Positions 23,401 through 32,219 of a stretch of 64,000 nucleotides of DNA are shown in pieces (position 1 is the stretch's first letter; each line of letters begins with the position of its first letter). This stretch comes from Beroe forskalii. Lineage: Eukaryota; Ctenophora; Nuda; Beroida; Beroidae. The position numbers and the translations under genes are program-made. The stretch is taken from NCBI GenBank assembly GCA_011033025.1, contig WFMF01000364.1, forward strand, positions 62,001-126,000. Reading direction: 5' to 3'. Under the pieces are notes generated by a model. It saw only the letters and a program-made list of their open reading frames with translations, searched no databases and was not told the origin of the DNA.

Positions 23401-26400
23401 ACGATATTCGCTTTTTAAAACGATTTCCGCGTTTCTAAAACGATTATCGTTTTTTGAAATGATTTTCGTGCGATAATCGTTTTATCGTCGATTATCGTTT
23501 TGTGCAATTTTAAAATCAAGACATTTTCCACCGTGAATGATACTTAATTAAGGAAAATGGGATGATTCTGAGGCCGCTATTTTTCAACATTACCTCCACT
23601 TCAAAATTTAACAACCTGTTCAGTTTTAGCCTATCAGTGCCACTCAATAAATTGGGGAATTACCTGCAAGAGACATTTGATCCGTTCGCCTGGTGCTATC
23701 AGAACTGTCATGTACAACCCACCCAGAGATCCAGCTAAACCGTGTTGCAGAGGAGTTAGAGGCTTTGTCTTTCTTACTGAAGTACTGAAAAAATGAAATG
23801 TTCTGTATTTCGTTTCAAACGTTATCTTATCTCCTATCTCAGAAGTAATCTAATTCTGTTAATTTATCCAGTGTCCACCTTATATCGGACTAAAAACTTA
23901 TGATCAACTCAATCAACCGACAAACTCACGTTAGAGGCTTTGTCTTGTCATCAGCTAGTGCGAGTTGTATGGACTTTCCGTTGGAATAGCCCAGGAAGTT
24001 AATGGCGAATATTGGCACCACCCCGACCAGTGGGGCAGCCATTCCTTTGTAGAGAGCCAATACACCCTGGGAATAGGTAAAGATGTTGTTAGCTGCGTTT
24101 AATTGGTGTGAAGGGAATGGATGAGTAGTGAAACTAGTAAAGTAGTAACCGAGTACTTTGGGGTGGGAAAGTCAGTGAAGATCAGTACATCAGTCGCTAT
24201 ACAGTGAGAGAGTTTTAGCATCAAGATACAAGGATATTGCACATATTCAATGCATATTTAATGGTACTATTAATCAACAGTCGTTCCCAATACAAGCGAC
24301 TTATCTAACAACGTTCAGTAAATCACTAAGATTCACAATGCAGTAAGAGGTCGTGGAACGGAATAACTACCGATAACTATGTTATAACAGCTCTGAATAG
24401 CTCTACCTACCTACTTAGCAGAGACTACCTAGACTATTGTACATCGTACAACGTACCTCGTTCTTGACAGTTTTCACCGTGCAATCCAGCGTGTTCTTGT
24501 AGAGAGCCGAACCAACTTGGTTCTGCATCCTAACCTGAAGCAACAGATATTGAGTTTATCATTAAGTTAAAGGTTATTTGAAACTAATTTAAGCAGGCGA
24601 AGCGGGGTGATGTAACGCAAATTTGGCCTGTAAACATTTCATACAAAACTTAAAACTTCATAACATATGGAACATATTATTGCAATATTCTGGTTGGTAT
24701 CATAGCTTCCTAACCTTTATGGTGTTTTTAATTTTGGGGGATATCCGGGGAAACACCGCCGAATCCCCCTCAGAGGGGGTGGCTTCGCTGGGATGGGTGG
24801 TCACTTTGCTGGGAAGAGTAATAAAGTTCCTGTGGAGGGTGGTTCCGTCATCGATATGATTACCATTCTCTGCATGGGGGGAAGTATCGCCAGTGGAAGG
24901 GATGATGTCCTTGGCCATGTCTTCAGAGAGGTGGGCGGTGTCTTTGTTGGGGGTGGGAGGAAGTTCATCCTCTTTGGGATGGGAGGGACCCTGGGGATTG
25001 GTGGTTGGGGTGGCATCCTGATTCTTAACTAGCCTAGCTACTAGTAATATGTGCATGTCAAGTTCGTTGGGGATGCTGTCTTCTTCTGGTAGGAAAACCG
25101 TAAAGTTTTTCGCAGCTATGTGCGAGGTAGTGAGGACCGAAAAATTGCCAAGATTGATATCGAAAACATCCAACATTTTCCGGTCCAGTTTCTTAGCGAT
25201 AAAGTTGATTGACCTATCTCTGCCCAGGTGCATCAGAACGAGTGGTAAGTTTTCATCTTCCTGTGCTAATTCTATTCGGCAGTGACGGTCGGCCATACTA
25301 ATAATTTCGACACTGTTGAAAGATGCTTCTTCTCCAGAGGGCAATGTTTTCTTGAGGTGTGCATTAAGATGTAGAAGGGTGTCGAGTAGGAGCTTCTTGG
25401 CTTTGCGATCTGCCTCTTTCGCTTCAGGGCATGGTTTGCCAGGCTGAGCATCCTTTTTCTCAGAAATTGGCCATGTCAAAGTGAGCCTCTTTACGAGCTT
25501 TTCATCATTACACTCACATTCGACAAGTAGGTGTTCAATTGAGGTAGTGAGTTCATGTGGCTTGTTGAGCTTTCGTGTATCTATCATGTCCAGAAACTCA
25601 TTTTGGAGATGTACTAACATGTTGAGTCCAGAGCTAAGATCATGATATCCCGTTTCGCTGATGTGAATGCAGCCAATTTCAGTACCAGTCTGGCTTTTCC
25701 TGAGCCCATCAACATCACCTTCGGACGCAGTTCTCCTTCTTGAGAGAGGGGTGTCAAAGTCATCTGAACATTGCCTGTTGATTTTGTCTATGAGACGCTT
25801 CCTCAGTATTTCAGCAGGAGGAATAGCATAAGGGCTGAAGGCGACATCTAATCGGTTTTTCATTCTTTGAGACTGGTTGTGGGCTCTGTGACGTCTCCAC
25901 GGTTTAGGGTGGGCCATTTGAAGTATATTGCGTTTACTCCTCGATCTGGGGGTTATCACAGGGCTGATTTCCGAGCTACCCCTCCCGGTGAAATAGCTAG
26001 CATCGTCTTCGCAGCTGATGGTATCGTCAGGGTCTGGGAGACGGGGTTCTCTCGTTGGGGTAGTCTCGGTGAGAGGAATTCGGGATAGTTCCTCGGGGGT
26101 AACACAAATCCTCACTGGGCTGCTCTTCTCTTCTTCGTCGGGTTTTGGTCTGCTGTGAGGGGTAGCGTGCTTGATCTCTGGGATCGGAAATGGTAGGGGT
26201 GTTCTGTTATCTACACCATCAGCTGTTATATTGAGGGAGACGTTAAGAGACTGGTTGATGGTTACCAGGGGACCAGGTGTTTCTTGAGGTCGACCAAAAA
26301 AGCTGAGGTCGATATTGTGTTTGTTGTTTTGATTCTTTGATTGATATTGTTTTTGTTGTTGCGTTTGTTATCGTACAATAGTCCTCTTTGACACATACTC

Positions 26401-27722
26401 CTGTTTAATTCATAGACTTATTTCTGTTCATGAACCATCCTTCTCCTGCCATCCTCAAGTCAATTCTGCAAAGTTTAAATCAACCAATCAAAGCACTGAA
26501 TCTCTTGAAAAGCTGAAATGCTTGTTCTGCCAATTGTGTTACCAGTTACTTCCATTAGTTGTGTTTTTAGACTCTCATGCAATAACCCGGACTCATCTAT
26601 AATACATAGACACGGTGCTCTCAGAGTCTATTTAAGTGTAACCCCTCGACTTCGTCTCGGGATTACACAAAGAATGAAAACTCGTGCGCTGCGCGCACTC
26701 GTATCATTCTATCAGATAGAACCCGCTACGCGGGTTCTATCTGAAATAGATCCCTTCGCGCACCGTGTCTATGTATATGTATTTTGTAAATGTATCCAGT
26801 GTAAACTCATGATCTACTCAATCAACCGACAAACTCACGTTAGAGGCTTTGTCTTGTCCTCAGCTAATGCGAGTTGTATGGACTTTCCGTTGGAATAGCC
26901 CAGGAAGTTAATGGCGAATATTGGCACAACCCCGACAAGTGGGGCTGCCATTCCTTTGTAGAGAGCCAGTACACCCTGGGATTAGGGTAAAGATGCTGTT
27001 AGTTGCGTGTATTATTGGTATTAAAGGGAATGGAATAGTAGTGAAGCTAGTAAAGTAGTTACTGAGTACTTAGGGGTGGGAAAGGCAGCGAAGATCAGTA
27101 CATCAGTCGCTAATACAGTGAGATAGTTCAAGCATCAAGATACAGGGATAATGCACATAATACTCAATGCGTATTTAATGCTTTAATACTTTAATGGTAC
27201 TATCAATCAACAGTCGTTCCCAATACAAGCGACTAATCTAACATCGTTCAGTAAATCACTATGCAGTAAGAGGTCGTGTAACGGAATAACTTCCGATTAC
27301 TATTCATGCTGAATCTTTCTACCTAACTGCTAATAAGCTAATACTTCTATTGTACATCGTACAACGTACCTCGTTCTTGACAGTTTTCACCGTACAATCC
27401 AGCGTGTTCTTGTACAGCGCCGACCCTACTTGGTTCTGCATACGAACCTGAAGCAACGGATCTATCAATTTGAACTTGTGTAACGAATTTAAGAAGGCGA
27501 TGCGGGGCGATGTTACGCAAACTTATCCTTTTGACATGTCGTACAAGAATTAAAACGTTATAACAGTGGAATTATCGTACTATTAATGCAATATTCTAGT
27601 TGGTATCATAGCATCCTAACCTTTATGGTGTCGAATGGTTGGCCGGATATCACAGTGCAAACACCGCCGAATCCCCCTGCTACGAAACTCCTAAGTCCTC
27701 CAGCCTCTTTCTGGTTACCCAT
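20442..27722 (-). CDS. Mitochondrial carnitine/acylcarnitine carrier (SLC25A20-like)
   Basis: Inner-membrane carrier exchanging acylcarnitine for carnitine. Minus-strand exons: e1 27621-27722, e2 27370-27447, e3 26839-26975, e4 23664-23784, e5 21618-21732, e6 21021-21200, e7 from 20886, e8 20641-20715, e9 20442-20510. Exons 2 and 3 have second copies at 24457-24534 and 23930-24066. All three carrier signatures are present: QPFDTIK, APGERIK and [10 protein letters not shown]. Other matches are [16 protein letters not shown] and LRAWPANA. The reconstructed frame gives about 307 aa, normal for the family. Oddities: e5 is followed by AT, not GT; a 17-bp exon sequence is repeated across the e3/e4 and e7/e8 junctions; and with the only canonical donor in the e7/e8 gap (gtaagt near 20790) the frame hits TGA. 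Function rests on family resemblance. Confidence 0.85.
20699..20839. repeat. 17-bp direct repeat spanning the e7/e8 gap of the carrier
   Basis: The minus-strand word CTAAGAACGGAAGGACC occurs at 20823-20839 and 20699-20715, so 124 bp separate equivalent positions. The carrier frame needs it only once (LRTEGP). The second copy follows a good acceptor (ctactttcag). The first copy occupies the place where a donor should be. See the finding on exon sequence in introns. Confidence 0.8.
21349..21480 (-). repeat. Solo copy of a 120-130 bp dispersed repeat
   Basis: Closely matches 29630-29755 (same orientation) and 29880-30015 (inverted). Shared words are 'cagaaataggacga', 'gtggttacgaacatcttcaa' and 'ttcttgtgatatttcaa'. 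Lies in carrier intron 5. It is one arm of the foldback described at 29542-30015. Confidence 0.7.
22100..22412 (+). promoter_or_regulatory. Tandem upstream elements followed by a TATA box
   Basis: Four to five imperfect 70-bp units of the form 'gtggtgtcaacgtcatag', 'ggttggtatgtgcacgtaac' (near 22118, 22180, 22253, 22322 and 22393), each with an ACGTCA half-CRE and, in some, CACGTA. They stop just before TATATAAAG at 22404-22412. This is the layout of a pol II core promoter with repeated activator sites, pointing into the minisatellite at 22487. It is antisense to the host carrier gene. Promoter activity is inference. Confidence 0.4.
22487..23283. repeat. 17-bp minisatellite containing GGTACC
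   Basis: About 45 units of 'aaggtaccgttgttaat' with variants 'ggtacccttgttaataa', 'ggtaccgtagttaataa' and 'ggtaccgacctaaataa' arranged in local runs. Every frame has frequent stops, so it is non-coding. In carrier intron 4. Confidence 0.9.
23284..23515. repeat. Cluster of inverted ACGAT/ATCGT motifs
   Basis: About 230 bases with roughly 20 copies of 'aaacgat' or its complement 'atcgttt', often as inverted pairs (aaacgattatcgttt). Spacing is irregular, so it is not a simple tandem. Lies between the minisatellite and carrier exon 4. Confidence 0.6.
23930..24780 (-). CDS. Second copy of carrier exons 2 and 3, with a remnant of exon 1
   Basis: e2' is 24457-24534 (same 26-residue product as e2) and e3' is 23930-24066 (46 residues, one conservative change, D for E). 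Compared with 27370-27447 and 26839-26975 the coding differences are about eleven silent and one replacement. Donors and acceptors are intact. The exon-1 part (about 24711-24780) keeps 'gggggattcggcggtgttt' and 'acaccataaag', donor gttagg, but its middle differs and it is read in another frame by the neighbouring long ORF. Intron sequences are also similar, so it is a segmental duplication, not retroposition. Confidence 0.8.
24700..26367 (-). CDS. Novel 555-codon reading frame between duplicated carrier exons
   Basis: An uninterrupted minus-strand frame from a stop at 26368-26370 to TGA at 24700. The first ATG in frame is near 25917 (405 aa), so the 5' part must be spliced from elsewhere or start downstream. 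The N-terminal 150 residues are polar and low-complexity ([20 protein letters not shown]). A central alpha/beta-looking domain includes [51 protein letters not shown] and [20 protein letters not shown]. The C-terminal 110 residues are Pro/Thr/Ser-rich. I recognise no family. The end overlaps the duplicated carrier exon 1 and reads NTIK in the carrier frame up to its donor, so splicing to e2' would keep frame. Codon bias and length argue for a real gene. Confidence 0.65.
   Translation of the reverse strand, partial: QTQQQKQYQSKNQNNKHNIDLSFFGRPQETPGPLVTINQSLNVSLNITADGVDNRTPLPFPIPEIKHATPHSRPKPDEEEKSSPVRICVTPEELSRIPLTETTPTREPRLPDPDDTISCEDDASYFTGRGSSEISPVITPRSRSKRNILQMAHPKPWRRHRAHNQSQRMKNRLDVAFSPYAIPPAEILRKRLIDKINRQCSDDFDTPLSRRRTASEGDVDGLRKSQTGTEIGCIHISETGYHDLSSGLNMLVHLQNEFLDMIDTRKLNKPHELTTSIEHLLVECECNDEKLVKRLTLTWPISEKKDAQPGKPCPEAKEADRKAKKLLLDTLLHLNAHLKKTLPSGEEASFNSVEIISMADRHCRIELAQEDENLPLVLMHLGRDRSINFIAKKLDRKMLDVFDINLGNFSVLTTSHIAAKNFTVFLPEEDSIPNELDMHILLVARLVKNQDATPTTNPQGPSHPKEDELPPTPNKDTAHLSEDMAKDIIPSTGDTSPHAENGNHIDDGTTLHRNFITLPSKVTTHPSEATPSEGDSAVFPRISPKIKNTIKVRKL
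26602..26776. mobile_element. Short hairpin-rich element (MITE-like)
   Basis: 17-bp inverted ends ATACATAGACACGGTGC at 26602 and its complement ending at 26776. Inside is a 13-bp-arm hairpin (agatagaacccgc, loop tac) at 26714-26742, plus further hairpins around 'cgtgcgctgcgcgcacg' and 'gtgtaaccc'/'gggattacac'. Flanks are TA-rich. No coding capacity. Lies in carrier intron 3. Confidence 0.6.
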
Positions 27723-28759
27723 CCTACGTTCTTGCTAGAGGGGAATAAAATCAAAAAGTGTTCATTAATTTTTTCAATTGATTTCATTGATGTCCATAAA
27801 TTATGGTGGTTGTGTATCAAGAGCAAAAAAAACGAAAGGAGAAAAGGAGAAAAAAGGAATTAAGTAAAGAAATAACACTTCTTGATCATCGTTGCTGGGG
27901 CTTAGAGCGACTTTGACCTTCCATAAAATAATCAGGAGCTGAATTCACTGAAAACGAAAGAAAAACGAGGTAATGCGAACTAGAAGTATCAATTCCCGCT
28001 GCCGACTTAAAACCTAGGCCTGTGGAGTTCTCATATAGAATTACACTTGGCTAATTAGATTTCCTGAAACTGGTTAAACCGGTCTTATCAGTCGAATATG
28101 TCAATGGATCAATATGATGTTTTATTGGAAGAATCTGCTTCTGCACAGCTCTGCAGTTAATATTAGATTTTGAACACGTGACTTCAAAAACCGGTAAAAC
28201 CGGGTTTTTATTCGAATATTTTTTGGTTATCTCAAAATTCAAATTACTAAATTAATGAAATCATGAAATATATCTTGCAATAATAATTGCCTTTGAAAAA
28301 GAAAAATGAACCGAATCATATTACTGCATTGGATGAGGGGTCCAAAGTAGAATGAAATGGCTTTATTTGGTGAGCAACCGTTCGACGAGTTCAGGTTCAT
28401 TGTACACTGTTGTATAGAATTTTGACTGCCTGTACCTACATTTCTTCCAAATTCGATTATTAACGAAAAACTGACAGTAATAAAACGAAATTTAGACGAA
28501 TAACGTATTAATGTTCTACTTCTATATTAGCAAATTTAGAAACAACAGAAAGATACACACATACAACATGACTATCAATAATATTTGCGATTAAATATAA
28601 AATCCTTGCACATTCAACATGACTACTAAATAACTTAACAGCTGATCCACGTTTGAACTAAGGGATAACCAGGAATTGACGATAAGGATAATGAATAATT
28701 TATGAAATTCCAATGAATCGAGATTCATATTACATTAAATCCTACGGTGGAACTGATCG
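27723..28759. other. Intergenic, carrier 5' side to MIC13 3' side
   Basis: AT-rich with no recognised gene. It should contain the carrier promoter; no TATA box or known motif stands out. Confidence 0.4.
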
Positions 28760-29483
28760 TTATTCGCTCGTCTCCTCAACTTTCTGATCTCCCCCGGTCT
28801 CTGACGAAGTAGTCTCACCCTCTGGTATGGTAGTCTCTGAGGACACTGGCGTAGTGGAGTCTCCCCCATCACTGCTGCTACTAGTAGTAGCAGAGTTGAA
28901 AGACTCAGTGATGGTACCGACTAGGTTCCGACTTAGTTGCCTCACGTCGCAATGTTCTTGCAGGTAAATGCAGGAGGATATGACACCAGAGTTCCAGGTC
29001 TTTTTAGCGGTAGTCACAGCTGATTCTGTCTTCTGAAAATGGCAGTGTTATCAACAGTCAATCTCAGCTTACCCCTCCTCAACACCTTTTCGTGAAATGT
29101 AAACTTATAAAGGCGATTTGGAGGGAACAGTCTCTCTACATCGACAAGCAACAAACGCGAATTAGTTTTTTATCATGACGCCTGCCACTCATATTATTTG
29201 AAACTGTGAGCACGATATTGGCAACTTGAAATAATTGATTAGACAATCTCTAGCAGAGTTTACAATCTAAACTCTGCAATGTAAACTTAACATGGTTACC
29301 TGATTCCGTCTTCTCTGGCAGGAGTCCCAGTTGTCGGATGGGAGGAGCCACGACCGCGTCTATCTTCTCTGACATTTGGTTTTCATCCCACAACTTCCTC
29401 ACCTCCCCGGCCGCAAAGTAGGAGGCACTACCCACCGCCCCGACTAACACTACACCTCGCTTTAACTTAGCCATCACTCCCAT
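28760..29483 (-). CDS. MIC13/QIL1-like MICOS complex subunit, 2 exons, 147 aa
   Basis: Exon 1 is 29300-29483, exon 2 is 28760-29019 (stop TGA). Exon 1 has a short hydrophobic N-terminal segment (GVVLVGAVGSASYFAAGEV) and VVAPPIRQLGLLPEKTES. Exon 2 has TTAKKTWNSGVISSCIYLQ and REL-like LSRNLVGTITESF, then a Ser/Thr/Glu-rich tail. The TM segment, 'VPP' region and 'WN.GI' motif match MIC13, an inner-membrane protein at crista junctions that joins the MICOS subcomplexes; human MIC13 is 118 aa, and the extra length here is the acidic tail. The frame requires the acceptor at 29020/29019, inside a word (AGAAGAC-GAATCAG, one mismatch) that also ends exon 1. A stronger-looking upstream acceptor (ttttcag at about 29035) gives a stop. 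Confidence 0.75.
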
Positions 29484-29541
29484 ACTCTACATGGCATTCA
29501 CTAGGGGAGAACAGGAGGCATTAACGTGCTTGGGAGGCTGG

Positions 29542-30015
29542 TTAGCTTACATACACTTCATGATTCAAATGCTCAAAGAAAGTCGGAATATTATAAGCCT
29601 TGATGGTGTGTAGAATAGCGATTTCTTCGTGGATTTCATCAGAAATAGGACGAGCAGAGTGGTTACGAACATCTTCAATAGTAACAATTAAAGCGTCGTT
29701 TTCTTGTGATATTTCAATAAATATATCACTCATCACAGTCATTGTATTCTAAAATTTGATTGTATAAACTCATAAAGTAGTGTTGTAAATTTTAAACTTT
29801 ACAACACAACTTAATATTTATAAAGTAGTGTTGTAAATTTTAAACTTTACAACACAATTTTATACTTTTATACAATAAAATTTGAGAATGTTTGACTATG
29901 ATGGATGATATATTCATTGAAATATCACAAAAGCTGAAAGCACGAGGTTTTAATTGTTACAATTAAAGAGTTGAAGATGTTTGTAACTACTCTGCTCGCC
30001 CTATTTCTGGTTTGA
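29542..30015. repeat. Foldback repeat with two central hairpins
   Basis: The left arm (about 29630-29755) and the right arm (about 29880-30015) are reverse complements. Between them two copies of the hairpin GTGTTGTAAA/TTTACAACAC stand 48 bp apart (29780-29857). The left arm has an open minus-strand frame (29742 to 29542: [20 protein letters not shown]), but the other copies break it, so it is probably a transposon-derived relic. Confidence 0.65.
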
Positions 30016-30705
30016 ATAAGCCTTGTTGTGTTTCGATTCTTTTTGGAACGGAACTGTCAACTGGGGTATAAAAACAAATGAAAAGTTGTCAATTGAAAAT
30101 ACCAAACCCAATGATAATAATAATATGACCTCTTAATATGAATAACAGTATAACAAGACTACAAGACATCGAAATGAAACAATCTTTGACAAATCTTTAT
30201 CAATTTCATGAATTCTCAGATCAAAATACAAAAAAAATCACGACGATCAAAATTGATTGATAAAAATTAGAAAATAATTATACTTAATCACTGAAGAATT
30301 CAATATTTTTGAAATAATAGGTACCAATAATTATTGCAATATTTACAGAAACATATATCATTTTATTATTTTAAGATCCTTAATCATACCTTAAATTTAT
30401 AATATTTATAGTCAATAGTGGCACAAATTTTATCACACTCCTGAGGTGTGCCACAAAGATGTTTTAATTTCATAAACAGGGCCAAACAATAAGCCTGTTA
30501 GCAATTCCTATTTAAATTCATAATGAATATGAAATATATAACTCAACAAACTAAGACCTTAGCACCTTCTCACTTTCGTAAAACCCACATTATAAACCCC
30601 TCACGATACATCTCGGACCAACTAGTTACAAAGTTACAATTGGTGTGATACCGTTATTGATTTACCGTTATTGAACAGTGTAACCATGTCCAGTCAAGCT
30701 TGCCT
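30016..30705. other. AT-rich spacer downstream of the F-box gene
   Basis: No gene recognised; probably 3' UTR of the F-box gene in its right part. Confidence 0.4.
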
Positions 30706-31545
30706 TCATTCTCCTGCATTACTGGAACTGTCTGGCTTGGTGCCAGGAATAATCTTGACAGAAATGACTGGATTGAAGATCTTTGCACCATAATGGCCAG
30801 CCCAAAACTGCCTGTCACTACCCTCTTCTTTGTAGGTAAATTCACACTCATCATCCAGTATTTCTAAATCGATAGACTTACTGAGCTTTACCCAAGCCTT
30901 TCCAGGATCCAAGTCAATCGCACCGAGTTGAATACAATCTCCATTGTGTTGTATTTCAGCAGAGAATTTACTTTTACAATCATACCGTGGTGCAACCCAA
31001 ACCTTCCAGAAAACCCTCACTTTAAAACCGTTGCTCCCCAACGTCCCGATTTCAGGGAGCCACTTGGAAAGCTTGATATCCTGCTTCCTGGTACAATCCA
31101 TGTAGGAAGTCACTGCGTTGTTGAAGCCAGGACCTGCTTCTTCGGGGAACGGATCACAGCCAAGATGGGTCTCAATTCTCCAATTCCCGGCAATCGTCCA
31201 ACCACTTGTCACAGGTGCTTTGTTTTCTTTCTGTTTGGTACTCGGCCCCCATTTCTCAATTCCTTTATCCATGTTGACATTTTTCAACAAGTTTGGTTTT
31301 CTATTCAAAATGTAGTAGCTCCCCATCATCTTAGAATCCTGAAGTAAGAAATACAATATGTCTGAGCCAGCGTAAATTCCTTCCTTTTTCAACTTCGAAA
31401 CCCACGTCACTGAGTCATTTAACATAGCATTCCAGGACTTAGCTACAGTAGCTACATTTTTGTAGTCATGAAGATCAACGTAAGACAGAATGTTGCATTT
31501 TACTTCGTCAGGGAGTTGCTTGAAATTGAAATTGTTCTTCGGCAT
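30706..31545 (-). CDS. F-box protein with FBA domain (FBXO2/6/44-like), 279 aa
   Basis: Single coding exon, ATG at 31545, stop at 30706. The N-terminal F-box (residues about 7-50: FKQLPDEVKCNILSYVDLHD and VAKSWNAMLND) should bind SKP1 in an SCF ubiquitin ligase. Residues about 85-270 form an FBA domain: RKPNLLKNVNMDKGIEKW, SGWTIAGNWRIE, AVTSYMDCTRKQDIKLSKWL, FKVRVFWKVWVAPRYD and the hallmark FWAGHYGAKIFNPVISVKI. In vertebrate FBXO2 and FBXO6 this domain binds N-glycans of misfolded glycoproteins for ER-associated degradation. Whether this member binds sugar is not known. Length is normal (about 280-300 aa). The absence of introns in the CDS contrasts with neighbouring genes. Confidence 0.85.
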   Translation of the reverse strand: MPKNNFNFKQLPDEVKCNILSYVDLHDYKNVATVAKSWNAMLNDSVTWVSKLKKEGIYAGSDILYFLLQDSKMMGSYYILNRKPNLLKNVNMDKGIEKWGPSTKQKENKAPVTSGWTIAGNWRIETHLGCDPFPEEAGPGFNNAVTSYMDCTRKQDIKLSKWLPEIGTLGSNGFKVRVFWKVWVAPRYDCKSKFSAEIQHNGDCIQLGAIDLDPGKAWVKLSKSIDLEILDDECEFTYKEEGSDRQFWAGHYGAKIFNPVISVKIIPGTKPDSSSNAGE

Positions 31546-32036
31546 CAAGACATCGAACTAAAACAGTCTCAAACAGGGCATCTACTTACGAAAGTATTAT
31601 TAGCAAAATATTTACCTATCCAGTAAGTCGATGGTTAGTATAAAATTAAATAGAAAGCCGTGCAAACATGGAAAGTAGAGCACTAAGAAATAATGATATA
31701 GGTATATCGAGTTGATTTACATCTGCCTTAAAGACTTTGTAGTTTGTTTGCGTTCAAACCAGGTTCAACTGCAATCCAGGTTCTAATGACGGTACCCATT
31801 ATTGAATGAAAAATTATCATCATATAACAGAAACGGATCAGACGAACAGAAAAAAGCAGTTCATTTGAAATATATACAATAAAGAATAAACAAAGCTAGA
31901 CATTTTATTTTTCGTGAATGAATAGGGATTAGGGAATAAACAGCAGTCCTTGTGAATTTTCCAGCTCAGGCATAATTTTCAAGTCCTTATAAAGCCATTG
32001 ATTTATTTATTAATTTCTCTCAAGCCTCTAAAAAGT
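31546..32036. other. Intergenic between the F-box gene and duplication copy A
   Basis: No coding feature. Presumably contains the F-box promoter and 5' UTR. Homology with copy B begins at about 32037. Confidence 0.4.
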
Positions 32037-32219
32037 CTCTAACGACAAACATACCAATTTTTGAAGGAGATAATTCAATTTGGGATTATTTCCAACTTTA
32101 GTGAAAGCGATAGGTTCTGAAGAGCTGCAATAAGATAAAATTGAATATGAACAGTATTCTCCAATAGGTATCATCATGAAATAAGGAGTTAAGAATCAAT
32201 ATCATATGACATTATAAGA

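Noticed and set aside
24793..25032. Plus-strand glycine-rich frame opposite the novel ORF
   Set aside because: Shadow of the longer minus-strand frame, with composition expected from the complement of a Pro/Thr-rich stretch.
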